From NCBI GenBank assembly GCA_910579965.1, contig CAJTWF010000031.1:1-35876 (forward strand): a stretch of DNA of 35,876 nt. The letters are read 5' to 3'. Made by a program: the position numbers and the translations under genes. Origin of the DNA: an uncultured Oscillospiraceae bacterium (GTDB lineage: Bacteria > Bacillota > Clostridia > Oscillospirales > Oscillospiraceae). Shown here piece by piece: positions 23,294-31,349 of this stretch (position 1 is the stretch's first letter; every line of letters starts with the position of its first letter). Below the pieces are notes generated by a model. That model was not told the origin of the DNA and searched no databases. It saw only the letters and a list, made by a program, of their open reading frames with translations.

Positions 23294-23548
23294 ATGACAT
23301 TTTCTTATCGGCCCACCGGCGTCTGCTCCACGATGATTGATCTGGAGCTGGAGGACGGGATCATCCAGTCTGTCCGCTTCACCGGCGGGTGCAACGGCAA
23401 TCTCCAGGGCATCTCCCGCCTGGTGGAGGGCATGGGCGTCCAGGACGCCATTGAAAAGCTCCAGGGCATCCAGTGCGGCTGGAAGCTCACCAGCTGTCCG
23501 GACCAGCTCTCCAAGGCCCTGGCCGCGGCGATGAAGGAGGAAAAATAG
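23294..23548 (+). CDS. TIGR03905-type TSCPD domain protein
   Basis: An 84-residue protein of the TIGR03905 family, which has a TSCPD domain related to the C-terminal part of some B12-dependent ribonucleotide reductases. The motif TSCPD is at 66-70. Cys11, Cys33, Cys61 and Cys68 are in the expected places and could bind a metal, which is inference. The conserved FTGGCNGNLQGI is at 29-40. The function is unknown. The ATG at 23294 follows AAAGGAGA. It is monocistronic: promoter at 23188-23216 and tandem hairpins after the stop. Its position next to the cobalamin operon is suggestive, but the separate promoter and terminator mean no operon link can be claimed. Confidence 0.85.
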   Translation: MTFSYRPTGVCSTMIDLELEDGIIQSVRFTGGCNGNLQGISRLVEGMGVQDAIEKLQGIQCGWKLTSCPDQLSKALAAAMKEEK

Positions 23549-23549
23549 G

Positions 23550-23603
23550 CCGCCCTCCCGCCCCCTGGGCGGACAGGAGGAGCCCGTGGGGCGGGTTCCT
23601 CCT
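23550..23603 (+). terminator. Tandem GC-rich hairpins after the TSCPD gene
   Basis: CCGCCC/GGGCGG (23550-23555 with 23567-23572) is followed by a 12-bp stem with one G-U pair (23575-23586 with 23592-23603). A T-run occurs 12 nt later at 23616-23620, further away than in a classical terminator. Confidence 0.55.
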
Positions 23604-23642
23604 CCAAATTGTTAATTTTTATAAGAAAAAAGAAAAAAACAC

Positions 23643-23671
23643 TGGAAATATCGAACCTGCTGTGATACAAT
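23643..23671 (+). promoter_or_regulatory. Likely extended -10 promoter for tig
   Basis: TACAAT (23666-23671) is preceded by TGA, an extended -10, and lies 17 nt from TGGAAA (23643-23648, 4/6). It is in an AT-rich gap 50 nt before the tig ATG. Confidence 0.65.
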
Positions 23672-23721
23672 ACAATGCTGGCTGATTGTGAGAGGCCGAC
23701 TGTAAACGGAGGAAAGTAATA

Positions 23722-25071
23722 ATGAGTGTGAAAAGCTGTGAAAAATTAGAAAAAAGCATGGTTGCGCTGACCGTGGAGGTGAGCGCTGCCGATTTTGAGG
23801 CTGCTGTTGACAAGGCCTATAAAAAGCAGCGCGGCAGCATCCGTGTGCCCGGCTTCCGTCCCGGGAAGGCCCCCCGCAAGATGATCGAGAGTATGTACGG
23901 CGCCGGCGTGTTCTACGAGGAGGCCGTGAATATCGCCCTGCCCGACGCCTACGGCGCCGCCGTGAAGGAGCAGGAGCTGAAGGTGGTGGGCTACCCCGAG
24001 GTGGAGCTCCTCAGTGTGGGCAAGGAGGGCTTCTCCTTCAAGGCCGCCGTTGCCGTGTACCCCGAGGTGAAGCTGGGCCAGTACAAGGGCCTGGAGGCCC
24101 CCAAGGCGGAGGTCAAGGTCACTGCCGCCGACGTCAACGCCCGCCTGAAGGAGATGGCCGAGCGCAACAGCCGCATAGTCAGCGTGGAGGACCGGGCCGT
24201 GAAGAAGGGCGACATCGCCAACATCGACTTTGAGGGCTTCCTGGAGGGCGTGCCCTTTGACGGCGGCAAGAGCGACAGCCACGATCTGGAGATCGGCTCC
24301 GGCAGCTTTGTCCCCGGCTTTGAGGATCAGGTCATCGGCATGGAGATCGGCCAGGAGAAGGACATCGACATCACCTTCCCTGAGGACTACCACGCCGATC
24401 TGGCGGGCAAGAGCGTGGTGTTCCACGTCAAGCTCAACGCCGTCAAGATCAAGGACGTGCCCGCCCTGGACGACGAGTTCGCCAAGGACGTGTCCGAGTT
24501 TGACACCCTGGCTGAGCTGAAGAAGGACGTGAAGGCCAAGCTGACCCAGGAGCGGGAGGAGGCCGGCAAGCGGGCCTTTGAGGACATCGTCATGGGCAAG
24601 GCCGCCGAGCTCATGGAGGCGGATATCCCCGACGCCATGGTGGAGGAGCAGGCCCGCCGGTACATGGAGAACCTGCGCCGCCAGGTCCAGGCCCAGGGCA
24701 TCCCCTTTGACCAGTACATGAAGATGACCAACATGGACGAGGAGAAGCTTCTGGAGGAGGCCCGCACCCCCGCCCTGGGTCAGGTGCGCATGGATCTGAC
24801 CATCGCCGCCATTGTGGAGGCCGAGAACCTGGAGGCCACCGACGAGGAGGTGGAGGCGGAGCTGGCCAAGATGGCCGGGCAGTACGGCATGGACGTGGAG
24901 AACATGAAGAAGTACATGGACGCCGAGGTGATCCGTGAGCAGGTGCTGCGGGGCAAGGCGGTGGCCGTGGTGGCGGACAGCGCCGTGGCCGTCAAGCCCG
25001 CCGAGGAGGAGAAGCCCAAGAAGAAGTCCAAGAAGGACGAGGAGGCCCCCGCCGAGGAGAGCGCGGAATAG
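23722..25071 (+). CDS. tig: Trigger factor, ribosome-associated chaperone
   Basis: Binds at the ribosome exit tunnel and helps nascent chains fold; it also has peptidyl-prolyl isomerase activity. The 449-residue product shows the N-terminal ribosome-binding domain with the signature GFRPGKAP at 44-51, an FKBP-like domain (about 155-245) and a helical C-terminal domain (about 250-420). The last 25 residues are a Lys/Glu-rich tail (EEEKPKKKSKKDEEAP region) that goes beyond the folded domain. The ATG at 23722 follows GGAGGAAAG. The gene order tig-clpP-clpX-lon-engB is a common Firmicutes quality-control cluster. Confidence 0.96.
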   Translation: MSVKSCEKLEKSMVALTVEVSAADFEAAVDKAYKKQRGSIRVPGFRPGKAPRKMIESMYGAGVFYEEAVNIALPDAYGAAVKEQELKVVGYPEVELLSVGKEGFSFKAAVAVYPEVKLGQYKGLEAPKAEVKVTAADVNARLKEMAERNSRIVSVEDRAVKKGDIANIDFEGFLEGVPFDGGKSDSHDLEIGSGSFVPGFEDQVIGMEIGQEKDIDITFPEDYHADLAGKSVVFHVKLNAVKIKDVPALDDEFAKDVSEFDTLAELKKDVKAKLTQEREEAGKRAFEDIVMGKAAELMEADIPDAMVEEQARRYMENLRRQVQAQGIPFDQYMKMTNMDEEKLLEEARTPALGQVRMDLTIAAIVEAENLEATDEEVEAELAKMAGQYGMDVENMKKYMDAEVIREQVLRGKAVAVVADSAVAVKPAEEEKPKKKSKKDEEAPAEESAE

Positions 25072-25170
25072 TGTACTAAAAATTTCCCCAAGAGGTTAGA
25101 ATAGTGTGGCGGCGGGTCCGCCTGCCGGGCGGGGGAGGGAGACCCCATTCATTCAGGAGGTAATTCTATC

Positions 25171-25752
25171 ATGAGTTTAGTCCCATACGTAGTGGAGCAG
25201 ACCAACCGGGGGGAGCGGTCCTACGACATCTTTTCCCGTCTGCTCAATGACCGCATCATCTTCCTGGGCGAGGAGGTCAACGCCACCACCGCCGGTCTGG
25301 TGGTGGCCCAGCTCCTGTACCTGGAGGCCCAGGACCCGGACAAGGATATTCAGCTGTATATCAACAGCCCCGGAGGGTCCATCACCGACGGCATGGCCAT
25401 CTATGACACCATGCAGTACGTCAAGTGCGACGTGTCCACCATCTGCATGGGCATGGGGGCCAGCATGGCGGCCTTCCTGCTCTCCTCCGGCGCCAAGGGC
25501 AAGCGTCTGGCCCTGCCCAACGCGGAGATCATGATCCACCAGCCCTCCGCCGGCACCAAGGGCCAGATCACAGACATGGCCATCCACCTGCGGCGGCTGG
25601 AGATCATCAAGCGGCGGATGAACAGCATCCTGGCGGACAACACCGGCCAGAGCATTGAGACCGTCACCGCCGACTGCGAGCGGGACAACTTCATGACCGC
25701 CGAGGAGGCCAAGGAGTACGGCATCATCGACAAGGTGATCTATTCCAGGTAG
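25171..25752 (+). CDS. clpP: ATP-dependent Clp protease proteolytic subunit
   Basis: Forms the tetradecameric serine-protease chamber that degrades proteins unfolded by ClpX or other Clp ATPases. The catalytic triad is Ser98 (GMGASMAA), His123 (MIHQPSAG) and Asp172. The 193-residue length is normal, with little or no propeptide. The ATG at 25171 follows CAGGAGGT. There are 99 bp between tig and clpP without a clear terminator, so the transcripts may overlap. clpX begins 44 nt after the stop. Confidence 0.97.
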   Translation: MSLVPYVVEQTNRGERSYDIFSRLLNDRIIFLGEEVNATTAGLVVAQLLYLEAQDPDKDIQLYINSPGGSITDGMAIYDTMQYVKCDVSTICMGMGASMAAFLLSSGAKGKRLALPNAEIMIHQPSAGTKGQITDMAIHLRRLEIIKRRMNSILADNTGQSIETVTADCERDNFMTAEEAKEYGIIDKVIYSR

Positions 25753-25796
25753 AGCGTATCAGAAGTATCTATCAGTGGTAGGAAGGGAATTAGTCC

Positions 25797-27077
25797 ATGA
25801 ATGACGAGACGAAAAAGTCTCTGCGCTGCTCCTTCTGCGGCAAGCGGGAGGAGGAGGTGCGGCGGATGATTCAGGGCCCCGGGGCCCGCATCTGCGATCA
25901 GTGCGTGAATCTGTGCATGAGCGTGCTGGATGAGGAGCTGGGCGGACAGGAAGGCTTTTCGCCGGTTGACCTGCCGGATAAGCTGCCCACCCCCCGGGAG
26001 ATCCGGGAGATCCTGGATCAGTATGTCATCGGCCAGGACAGCGCCAAGGTGGCGCTGTCGGTGGCGGTGTACAACCACTATAAGCGCATCCAGTTCGGCG
26101 GCGGCGAGGACGTGGAGCTGCAGAAGAGCAATATTCTCATGATCGGTCCCACCGGCTCCGGCAAGACCCATATCGCCCAGACCCTGGCCCGGACATTGCA
26201 GGTGCCCTTCGCCATTGCCGACGCAACCACCCTCACCGAGGCCGGCTACGTGGGCGATGACGTGGAGAACATCCTCCTGCGTCTGCTCCAGGCGGCGGAC
26301 TACGACGTGGATCTGGCGGAGCACGGGATCGTCTATGTGGATGAGATCGACAAGATCGCCCGCAAGAGCGAGAACACCTCCATCACCCGGGACGTGTCCG
26401 GCGAGGGGGTACAGCAGGCCCTGCTGAAGATTCTGGAGGGCACGGTGGCCAACGTCCCGCCCCAGGGCGGGCGCAAGCACCCCCACCAGGAGTTCATCCA
26501 GATCAACACCAAGAATATCCTCTTCATCTGCGGCGGCGCCTTCGACGGCCTGGACAAGATCATCGAGCGGCGCACGGACCGGCGGAGCATGGGCTTTGAC
26601 TCCCCCCTCCAGAGCAAGAAGGACCGGGATGTGGGGGCCATCCTCAAGGAGGTCCAGCCTCACGATCTGCTCAAGTTCGGCATCATCCCGGAGCTGGTGG
26701 GCCGCCTGCCCATCATCGCGCCCCTGGACTCCCTGCACCGGGAGGATCTGGTGCGCATCCTCACCGAGCCGAAAAACGCCCTGGTCAAGCAGTACCAGAA
26801 GCTGCTGGAGTACGACAAGGTGGAGCTGGCCTTTGACGAGGGGGCGCTGGAGGCCGTGGCCGACAGGGCCATTGAGCGAAACATCGGCGCCAGAGGGCTC
26901 CGGGCGGTGATGGAGGGGCTGCTGACGGATATCATGTACGACATCCCCTCCGATCCCACGGTGGAGAAGGTGGTCATCACCCCCGCCTGCGTCCGGGGCG
27001 AGTGCGGCCCCACCCTGGTCCGCGCCAGCGGCCGGGAGCAGGCGGCGGCCAAGCACTCCGCGAGCACGGCTTCATAG
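25797..27077 (+). CDS. clpX: Clp protease ATP-binding subunit ClpX
   Basis: AAA+ unfoldase that recognises tagged proteins and feeds them to ClpP. The 426-residue product has the N-terminal C4 zinc-binding domain (Cys11, Cys14, Cys33, Cys36), Walker A GPTGSGKT at 117-124, pore loop GYVGDD at 150-155 and Walker B VYVDEIDK at 179-186. A GRKHPHQEF segment matches the RKH loop. The last residues are Ala/Ser-rich and of no clear function. The ATG at 25797 follows GGAAGGGA. A 145-bp inverted-repeat element lies between this gene and lon. Confidence 0.97.
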   Translation: MNDETKKSLRCSFCGKREEEVRRMIQGPGARICDQCVNLCMSVLDEELGGQEGFSPVDLPDKLPTPREIREILDQYVIGQDSAKVALSVAVYNHYKRIQFGGGEDVELQKSNILMIGPTGSGKTHIAQTLARTLQVPFAIADATTLTEAGYVGDDVENILLRLLQAADYDVDLAEHGIVYVDEIDKIARKSENTSITRDVSGEGVQQALLKILEGTVANVPPQGGRKHPHQEFIQINTKNILFICGGAFDGLDKIIERRTDRRSMGFDSPLQSKKDRDVGAILKEVQPHDLLKFGIIPELVGRLPIIAPLDSLHREDLVRILTEPKNALVKQYQKLLEYDKVELAFDEGALEAVADRAIERNIGARGLRAVMEGLLTDIMYDIPSDPTVEKVVITPACVRGECGPTLVRASGREQAAAKHSASTAS

Positions 27078-27079
27078 GA

Positions 27080-27224
27080 GTATACATTCTTTTCTTTGTG
27101 AGCAGAGGAAAGGATCAAAAGAAAAGCTCTGAACCTCCCGGGCTGTCTGCGCTTGGACCGCTGGCAGCCCGGGGGATCCGGAGTTGGTTTTGATTCTTTT
27201 TCTTTCAGGAAAAAGAATGTATAC
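27080..27224 (+). repeat. 145-bp inverted-repeat element between clpX and lon
   Basis: The ends are perfect 14-bp inverted repeats (GTATACATTCTTTT and its complement). Inside is a GC-rich 9-bp stem (CCCGGGCTG with CAGCCCGGG, about 27138-27171), and between stem and ends are T/A-rich arms with TTTTGATTC/GATCAAAA-type sequence. A six-T run follows at about 27228-27233. It is the most complete of three related elements in the window. It may end clpX transcription or be a small mobile repeat; no target duplication is visible. Confidence 0.65.
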
Positions 27225-27248
27225 TTGTTTTTTAAGGAGATCCAATGA

Positions 27249-29663
27249 ATGGATATGATCGAAAATACAACCATGAACATGCCGGTCCTGGCCCTGCGGG
27301 GGCTGACCATCTTCCCGGGCTGCGTCATCAGCTTTGACGTAGAGCGGGATATCTCCATCCGTGCCCTGGAGCGGGCCATGGAGCAGGACCAGTTCATCTT
27401 TCTGGTAGCCCAGCGGGAGCTGGGGGAGATCCAGCCCGGGGAGCGGGACCTGTACAGCGTGGGCACCGTGTCGGTGATCCGGCAGATCCTCCGCATCGGG
27501 GACTCCGCCGTGCGGGTGATGATGGAGGGACGGAGCCGGGCGAAGCTGCGCCGGCTGTGGCAGACGGAGCCCTATCTCCAGGGCAACGTGGAGCCCCTGC
27601 GGGAGGGGAAGGCCCGTCTGTCCGCGTCCCAGCTGGAGGCCCTGCTGCGCCAGACCTACGCCAATTTCGCCGGATACGCCGCCCTGGCCCCGCGCCTGGG
27701 CGGGGAGGTGCTGGCCGCGGCCATGGAGGACCGGGACCCCGGCCATCTGGCGGACTTCATCGCCCAGAACATCATGCTCCGGTATCAGGACAAGCAGTCC
27801 GTGCTGGAGGAGGCCCGGCCCGTGCCCCGCCTGCGGAAGGTCAACGAGCTGCTGGCCCGGGAGGCGGAGGTCCTCTCCTGCGAGCACGAGCTGGAGGGCA
27901 AGATCCGCCGGGAGATGGGGGAGGTCCAGCGGGACCACATCATCCGGGAGCAGATCCGCCTGCTCCAGCAGGAGCTGGGGGAGGACGAGGACACCGAGCT
28001 GAGCGACTACCGGACCAAGATCATGGCCCGGCAGCTCACCGAGGAGGTGGAGCAGAAGCTGCTCAAGGAGGTGGACCGGCTGGCCAAGCAGTCCTATGCC
28101 AGCGCCGAGGCCTCCGTGATCCGCAACTACCTGGACGTGTGTCTGGAGATGCCCTGGGGGGAGGAGACCAAGGAGCGGGCCAGCGTGACTGCGGCCAGGA
28201 AGATCCTGGACCGGGACCACTTCGGCCTGGAGAAGGTGAAGGAGCGGATCCTGGAGTTCATCGCCGTGCGGCAGATGAATCCGGAGGCCAAGGGGCAGAT
28301 CATCTGCCTGGTGGGCCCGCCGGGCGTGGGAAAAACCTCCGTGGCCATCTCCGTGGCCCAGGCCCTCAATCGAAAGCTGGCCCGTCTGAGCCTGGGCGGC
28401 GTGCGGGACGAGGCGGACATCCGCGGACACCGGAAGACCTACATAGGGGCCATGCCGGGCAGGATTGTCAACGCCATCTCCCAGAGCGGCAGCATGAATC
28501 CGCTGCTGCTGCTGGACGAGATCGACAAGATGGGCAGCGACTACCGGGGGGACCCCTCCGCCGCCATGCTGGAGGTGCTGGACAGCGAGCAGAACTACGC
28601 CTTCCGGGACCACTTCCTGGAGATCCCTGTGGACCTGAGCCGGGTGCTGTTCATCACCACCGCCAACACCACCTCCACCATTCCCCGGCCCCTGCTGGAC
28701 CGGATGGAGATCATTGAGCTGACCAGCTACACCGATGAGGAGAAGCTGCAAATTGCCCGGCGCTACCTGCTGCCCAAGCAGATGAAGGAGCACGGTCTGA
28801 CCAAGACTGCCCTCCGGGTCAGCGACGAGGCTATCCGGGCCATCATCACCGGCTACACCAAGGAATCCGGCGTCCGCTCCCTGGAGCGGATGATGGGGAA
28901 GCTGTGCCGAAAGGCGGCTATGCGCCTGGTGACAGGCGGTGTAAAGCGTGTTTCCGTTACAGAGGAAAACCTGGAGGAGCACCTGGGGGTGCGCCGCTAC
29001 CTGCCGCCGGCCGCGGCGAAGGAGCAGGTGGGTGTGGTCAACGGCCTGGCCTGGACCGAGGTGGGCGGCGAGCTGCTGGAGGTGGAGGTGAACGTAATGG
29101 AGGGATCCGGCAAGCTGGAACTCACCGGCAATCTGGGGGACGTGATGAAGGAGTCCGCCCAGGCCGCCGTCAGCTGCATCCGCAGCCGGGCCGTTCAGCT
29201 GGAGGTGGACCCGGAGTTCTACAAGAACCGGGACATCCACATCCACTTCCCCGAGGGCGCGGTGCCCAAGGACGGCCCCTCCGCCGGCATCGCCATCACC
29301 ACAGCCGTGGTGTCCGCTCTGACAGGCCGCAAGGTTCGCTCCGACGTGGCGATGACCGGGGAGGTGACGATCCGGGGCCGGGTGCTGGCCATCGGCGGGC
29401 TGAAGGAGAAGACCATGGCTGCCAAGCGCAGCGGCATCCATACTGTGCTGATTCCCCGGGAAAACCAGCGGGATCTGACGGAGATCGACCCCGTGGTCCG
29501 GGAGAGCCTGCGCTTCATCACGGCGGAGACCATTGATGACGTTCTCCCCCAGGCGCTCTGTCCGCCGGAGCGGCGGGAGGAGCCGGAGCGCCAGCGTGAG
29601 GAGATCATCACGGCCTTTGTCCCTGTGGAGCAGAAGGTGCAGGACGCGTCCCTGCGGCAGTAG
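27249..29663 (+). CDS. lon: ATP-dependent protease La (Lon)
   Basis: Degrades misfolded and regulatory proteins in the cytoplasm. The 804-residue product has the N-terminal LAN substrate domain (about 10-200), a coiled linker, an AAA+ module with Walker A GPPGVGKT at 356-363 and LLLLDEIDKMG as Walker B, and the C-terminal protease domain with the Ser-Lys dyad Ser678 (KDGPSAGI) and Lys721 (GGLKEK). Dyad spacing and length are normal. The ATG at 27249 follows AAGGAGA at 27234-27240; an ATG at 27245 is out of frame. The C-terminal 30 residues are Arg/Glu-rich. The engB gene begins 10 nt after the stop. Confidence 0.97.
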   Translation: MDMIENTTMNMPVLALRGLTIFPGCVISFDVERDISIRALERAMEQDQFIFLVAQRELGEIQPGERDLYSVGTVSVIRQILRIGDSAVRVMMEGRSRAKLRRLWQTEPYLQGNVEPLREGKARLSASQLEALLRQTYANFAGYAALAPRLGGEVLAAAMEDRDPGHLADFIAQNIMLRYQDKQSVLEEARPVPRLRKVNELLAREAEVLSCEHELEGKIRREMGEVQRDHIIREQIRLLQQELGEDEDTELSDYRTKIMARQLTEEVEQKLLKEVDRLAKQSYASAEASVIRNYLDVCLEMPWGEETKERASVTAARKILDRDHFGLEKVKERILEFIAVRQMNPEAKGQIICLVGPPGVGKTSVAISVAQALNRKLARLSLGGVRDEADIRGHRKTYIGAMPGRIVNAISQSGSMNPLLLLDEIDKMGSDYRGDPSAAMLEVLDSEQNYAFRDHFLEIPVDLSRVLFITTANTTSTIPRPLLDRMEIIELTSYTDEEKLQIARRYLLPKQMKEHGLTKTALRVSDEAIRAIITGYTKESGVRSLERMMGKLCRKAAMRLVTGGVKRVSVTEENLEEHLGVRRYLPPAAAKEQVGVVNGLAWTEVGGELLEVEVNVMEGSGKLELTGNLGDVMKESAQAAVSCIRSRAVQLEVDPEFYKNRDIHIHFPEGAVPKDGPSAGIAITTAVVSALTGRKVRSDVAMTGEVTIRGRVLAIGGLKEKTMAAKRSGIHTVLIPRENQRDLTEIDPVVRESLRFITAETIDDVLPQALCPPERREEPERQREEIITAFVPVEQKVQDASLRQ

Positions 29664-29673
29664 GAGGACGTTA

Positions 29674-30255
29674 GTGAACTTCAATAAGGTTGAATTTGTG
29701 CTCTCCGCCGCCTCCCGGGAGGGGTTTCTGCGGGACGGACTGCCCCAGCTGGCCTTCGCGGGCCGGTCCAACGTGGGCAAGAGCTCGGTAATTAACCGGC
29801 TGGTGAACCGGAAGAACTTCGCCCGGGTGGGTGCGTCGCCTGGCAAGACCAGCCAGATCAACTATTTCCGCCTGGACGGCGCGGCCTACCTGGTGGACCT
29901 GCCGGGCTACGGCTATGCCAAGGTGTCCAAGGCGGAGCGGGACCGGTGGGGGCGGCTGATGGAGGCATACTTCGCCTCCGGACTGATTACCGCAGGGGTC
30001 CAGATCGTGGACGCCCGCCACAAGCCGACTGCCGACGACGTCACCATGGTCAACTGGTTCTATGACACCGGCTGCCCGGTGATTGTGGCGGCCAACAAGC
30101 TGGATAAGCTGAAAAGGTCCGAGATCGAGCCCAACTTGCAGCGTATCCGTGAGACCCTGGAGCTTCGGGAGGAGGACCGGCTGGTGGCCTTCTCCGCCGA
30201 GCGGGGCGACGGCAGGGAGGAGCTGATGGCGGCGCTGGAGGCGGTGCTGGCGTAA
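29674..30255 (+). CDS. engB: Ribosome biogenesis GTPase EngB (YsxC/YihA)
   Basis: A GTPase needed for assembly of the 50S subunit. The 193-residue product has P-loop GRSNVGKS at 30-37, switch DLPG at 75-78, and the base-specificity motif NKLD at 141-144, all in the TrmE-Era-EngA-EngB family order. I chose GTG 29674 with TAGGAGGA at 29661-29668; an in-frame start at 29533 lies inside lon and is not homologous. The lon-engB pair is common in Firmicutes. Downstream is a hairpin element shared with the convergent nitroreductase gene. Confidence 0.95.
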   Translation: MNFNKVEFVLSAASREGFLRDGLPQLAFAGRSNVGKSSVINRLVNRKNFARVGASPGKTSQINYFRLDGAAYLVDLPGYGYAKVSKAERDRWGRLMEAYFASGLITAGVQIVDARHKPTADDVTMVNWFYDTGCPVIVAANKLDKLKRSEIEPNLQRIRETLELREEDRLVAFSAERGDGREELMAALEAVLA

Positions 30256-30256
30256 C

Positions 30257-30344
30257 GTATCCATTCTTTTCCTTTTGGAAAAAAGAAAAAGAATCAAAAA
30301 GAAAATCAAGAAGCGGGCCCCGCCCAAAGTGGCGGGGCCCGCTT
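30257..30344. terminator. A/T-arm plus GC-hairpin element between convergent genes
   Basis: A perfect 14-bp GC-rich stem (30311-30324 with 30331-30344) is preceded by GTATCCATTCTTTT and A-rich arms. Read on the minus strand, the stem is followed by TTGATTTTCTTTTTG, a good T-rich tail for the nitroreductase transcript. The arm matches the left half of the 27080-27224 element (13 of the first 14 bases). Confidence 0.75.
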
Positions 30345-30349
30345 GCGCC

Positions 30350-31129
30350 TTATTTCCAGGCGGCACGAGGGGGATTGCGGGGTGCGGTGCGGTGGAATCG
30401 CAGGTCCGTGCGGCCGACAATGAGGCATCCGTCCAGCTTCCGCCTCTCTGTAACGCCGAAATAGGCCCGAAGGTCCGGATCTCCGTTAATGGCCCGGACG
30501 GCAAAGCCGCAGTAGAGGGCCCCCAGGCCCAGGGCGTGGGCCATCAGCTCCATGTTGGCGAGAGACAGCGCGCCGTCTATGGGGGGCTCGGAGGTGACGG
30601 CGATCATCTGCGTGCCGCCGTAGAAGAGGGAGTCCGGCTCCTCCGGGTGGGCCAGATAGCTCTCGTACCGGCGCAGCAGCAGCTTGCGGCCCCCCTCCCG
30701 GGCCAGGCGGGCAAAGCTCTTCCAGATCCGGGGCCGCAGGGCCTCGAACTCCTGGTCCAGCACCGTGAAGCCCACGGACTGGCTGTTGGAGCTGGTGGGG
30801 GCGCAGCGCCCGGCCTCCAGCAGAAGCTCCAGCTCCTCCCGGGGGACCTTCTCGCCGGTGAACTGCCGGATGCTGCGGCGAAAGCGCATGGCGTTGAGCA
30901 GCACCTGGGGGTCCAGGTCAAAGGCGGCGCTGTCGTAGGGGAGGGGCTCCTCCAGCTCCGGCATGGACGCCGCCCCCACGGGGCACAGGGCCACGCACTG
31001 GCCGCAGGCGAAGCACCAGCCGCTGTTGCAGCGGTAGGTCCCGTCCTCCTCCCGGACGATGGCGTGGACAGCGCAGTTTTTGGCGCACTGGCCGCAGCCG
31101 GTGCAGCGGGTGGAATCAATGATAACCAT
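30350..31129 (-). CDS. Ferredoxin-nitroreductase fusion protein
   Basis: A 259-residue flavoprotein with an N-terminal 2[4Fe-4S] ferredoxin domain: Cys9/Cys12/Cys15/Cys19 and Cys39/Cys42/Cys45/Cys49. A nitroreductase fold follows from about residue 75, with FRRSIRQFTGE near 82-92 and ISO-type APTSSNSQS near 109-117. Such proteins likely bind FMN and take electrons internally from the clusters; the substrate cannot be predicted. This domain order is frequent in anaerobes. The gene is alone on the minus strand with its own promoter (TATAAT at 31169-31164), SD AAGGAGAA and a terminator at 30311-30344. Confidence 0.9.
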   Translation of the reverse strand: MVIIDSTRCTGCGQCAKNCAVHAIVREEDGTYRCNSGWCFACGQCVALCPVGAASMPELEEPLPYDSAAFDLDPQVLLNAMRFRRSIRQFTGEKVPREELELLLEAGRCAPTSSNSQSVGFTVLDQEFEALRPRIWKSFARLAREGGRKLLLRRYESYLAHPEEPDSLFYGGTQMIAVTSEPPIDGALSLANMELMAHALGLGALYCGFAVRAINGDPDLRAYFGVTERRKLDGCLIVGRTDLRFHRTAPRNPPRAAWK

Positions 31130-31163
31130 GGCCGTTCTCCTTGTTCGTAGGATGTGTGCTGCT

Positions 31164-31192
31164 ATTATAGAGCATCCGGCAGGAAAAATCTA
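31164..31192 (-). promoter_or_regulatory. Likely promoter of the ferredoxin-nitroreductase gene
   Basis: On the minus strand a perfect TATAAT (31169-31164) lies 17 nt from a weak TAGATT (31192-31187), 35 bp before the ATG. The -35 match is only 3/6. Confidence 0.55.
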
Positions 31193-31275
31193 CCGTCAGA
31201 CCAGCGGAAATGGAAAAATTTCTGCCCTTTTCCCAGGGCGGACGGGCCAATCTCCAAAAAATTTACAAATACTAC

Positions 31276-31304
31276 TTTTCAAATAGACGAAAATATATTA
31301 GAAT
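31276..31304 (+). promoter_or_regulatory. Likely promoter of the pyrH-frr-uppS-cdsA-dxr cluster
   Basis: TTTTCA (31276-31281, 4/6) and TAGAAT (31299-31304, 5/6) are 17 nt apart in AT-rich DNA. Transcription would start near 31311, which favours the pyrH start at 31350 over the one at 31317. Confidence 0.6.
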
Positions 31305-31349
31305 AGGGAACAGCGTATGGCGAAGAAAAAGAGAGCGGAGGAGAAGCCT

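Noticed and set aside
27072..29861. A 929-codon open frame on the minus strand opposite lon
   Set aside because: It is a codon-bias shadow of lon; no motif, SD or plausible start supports it.
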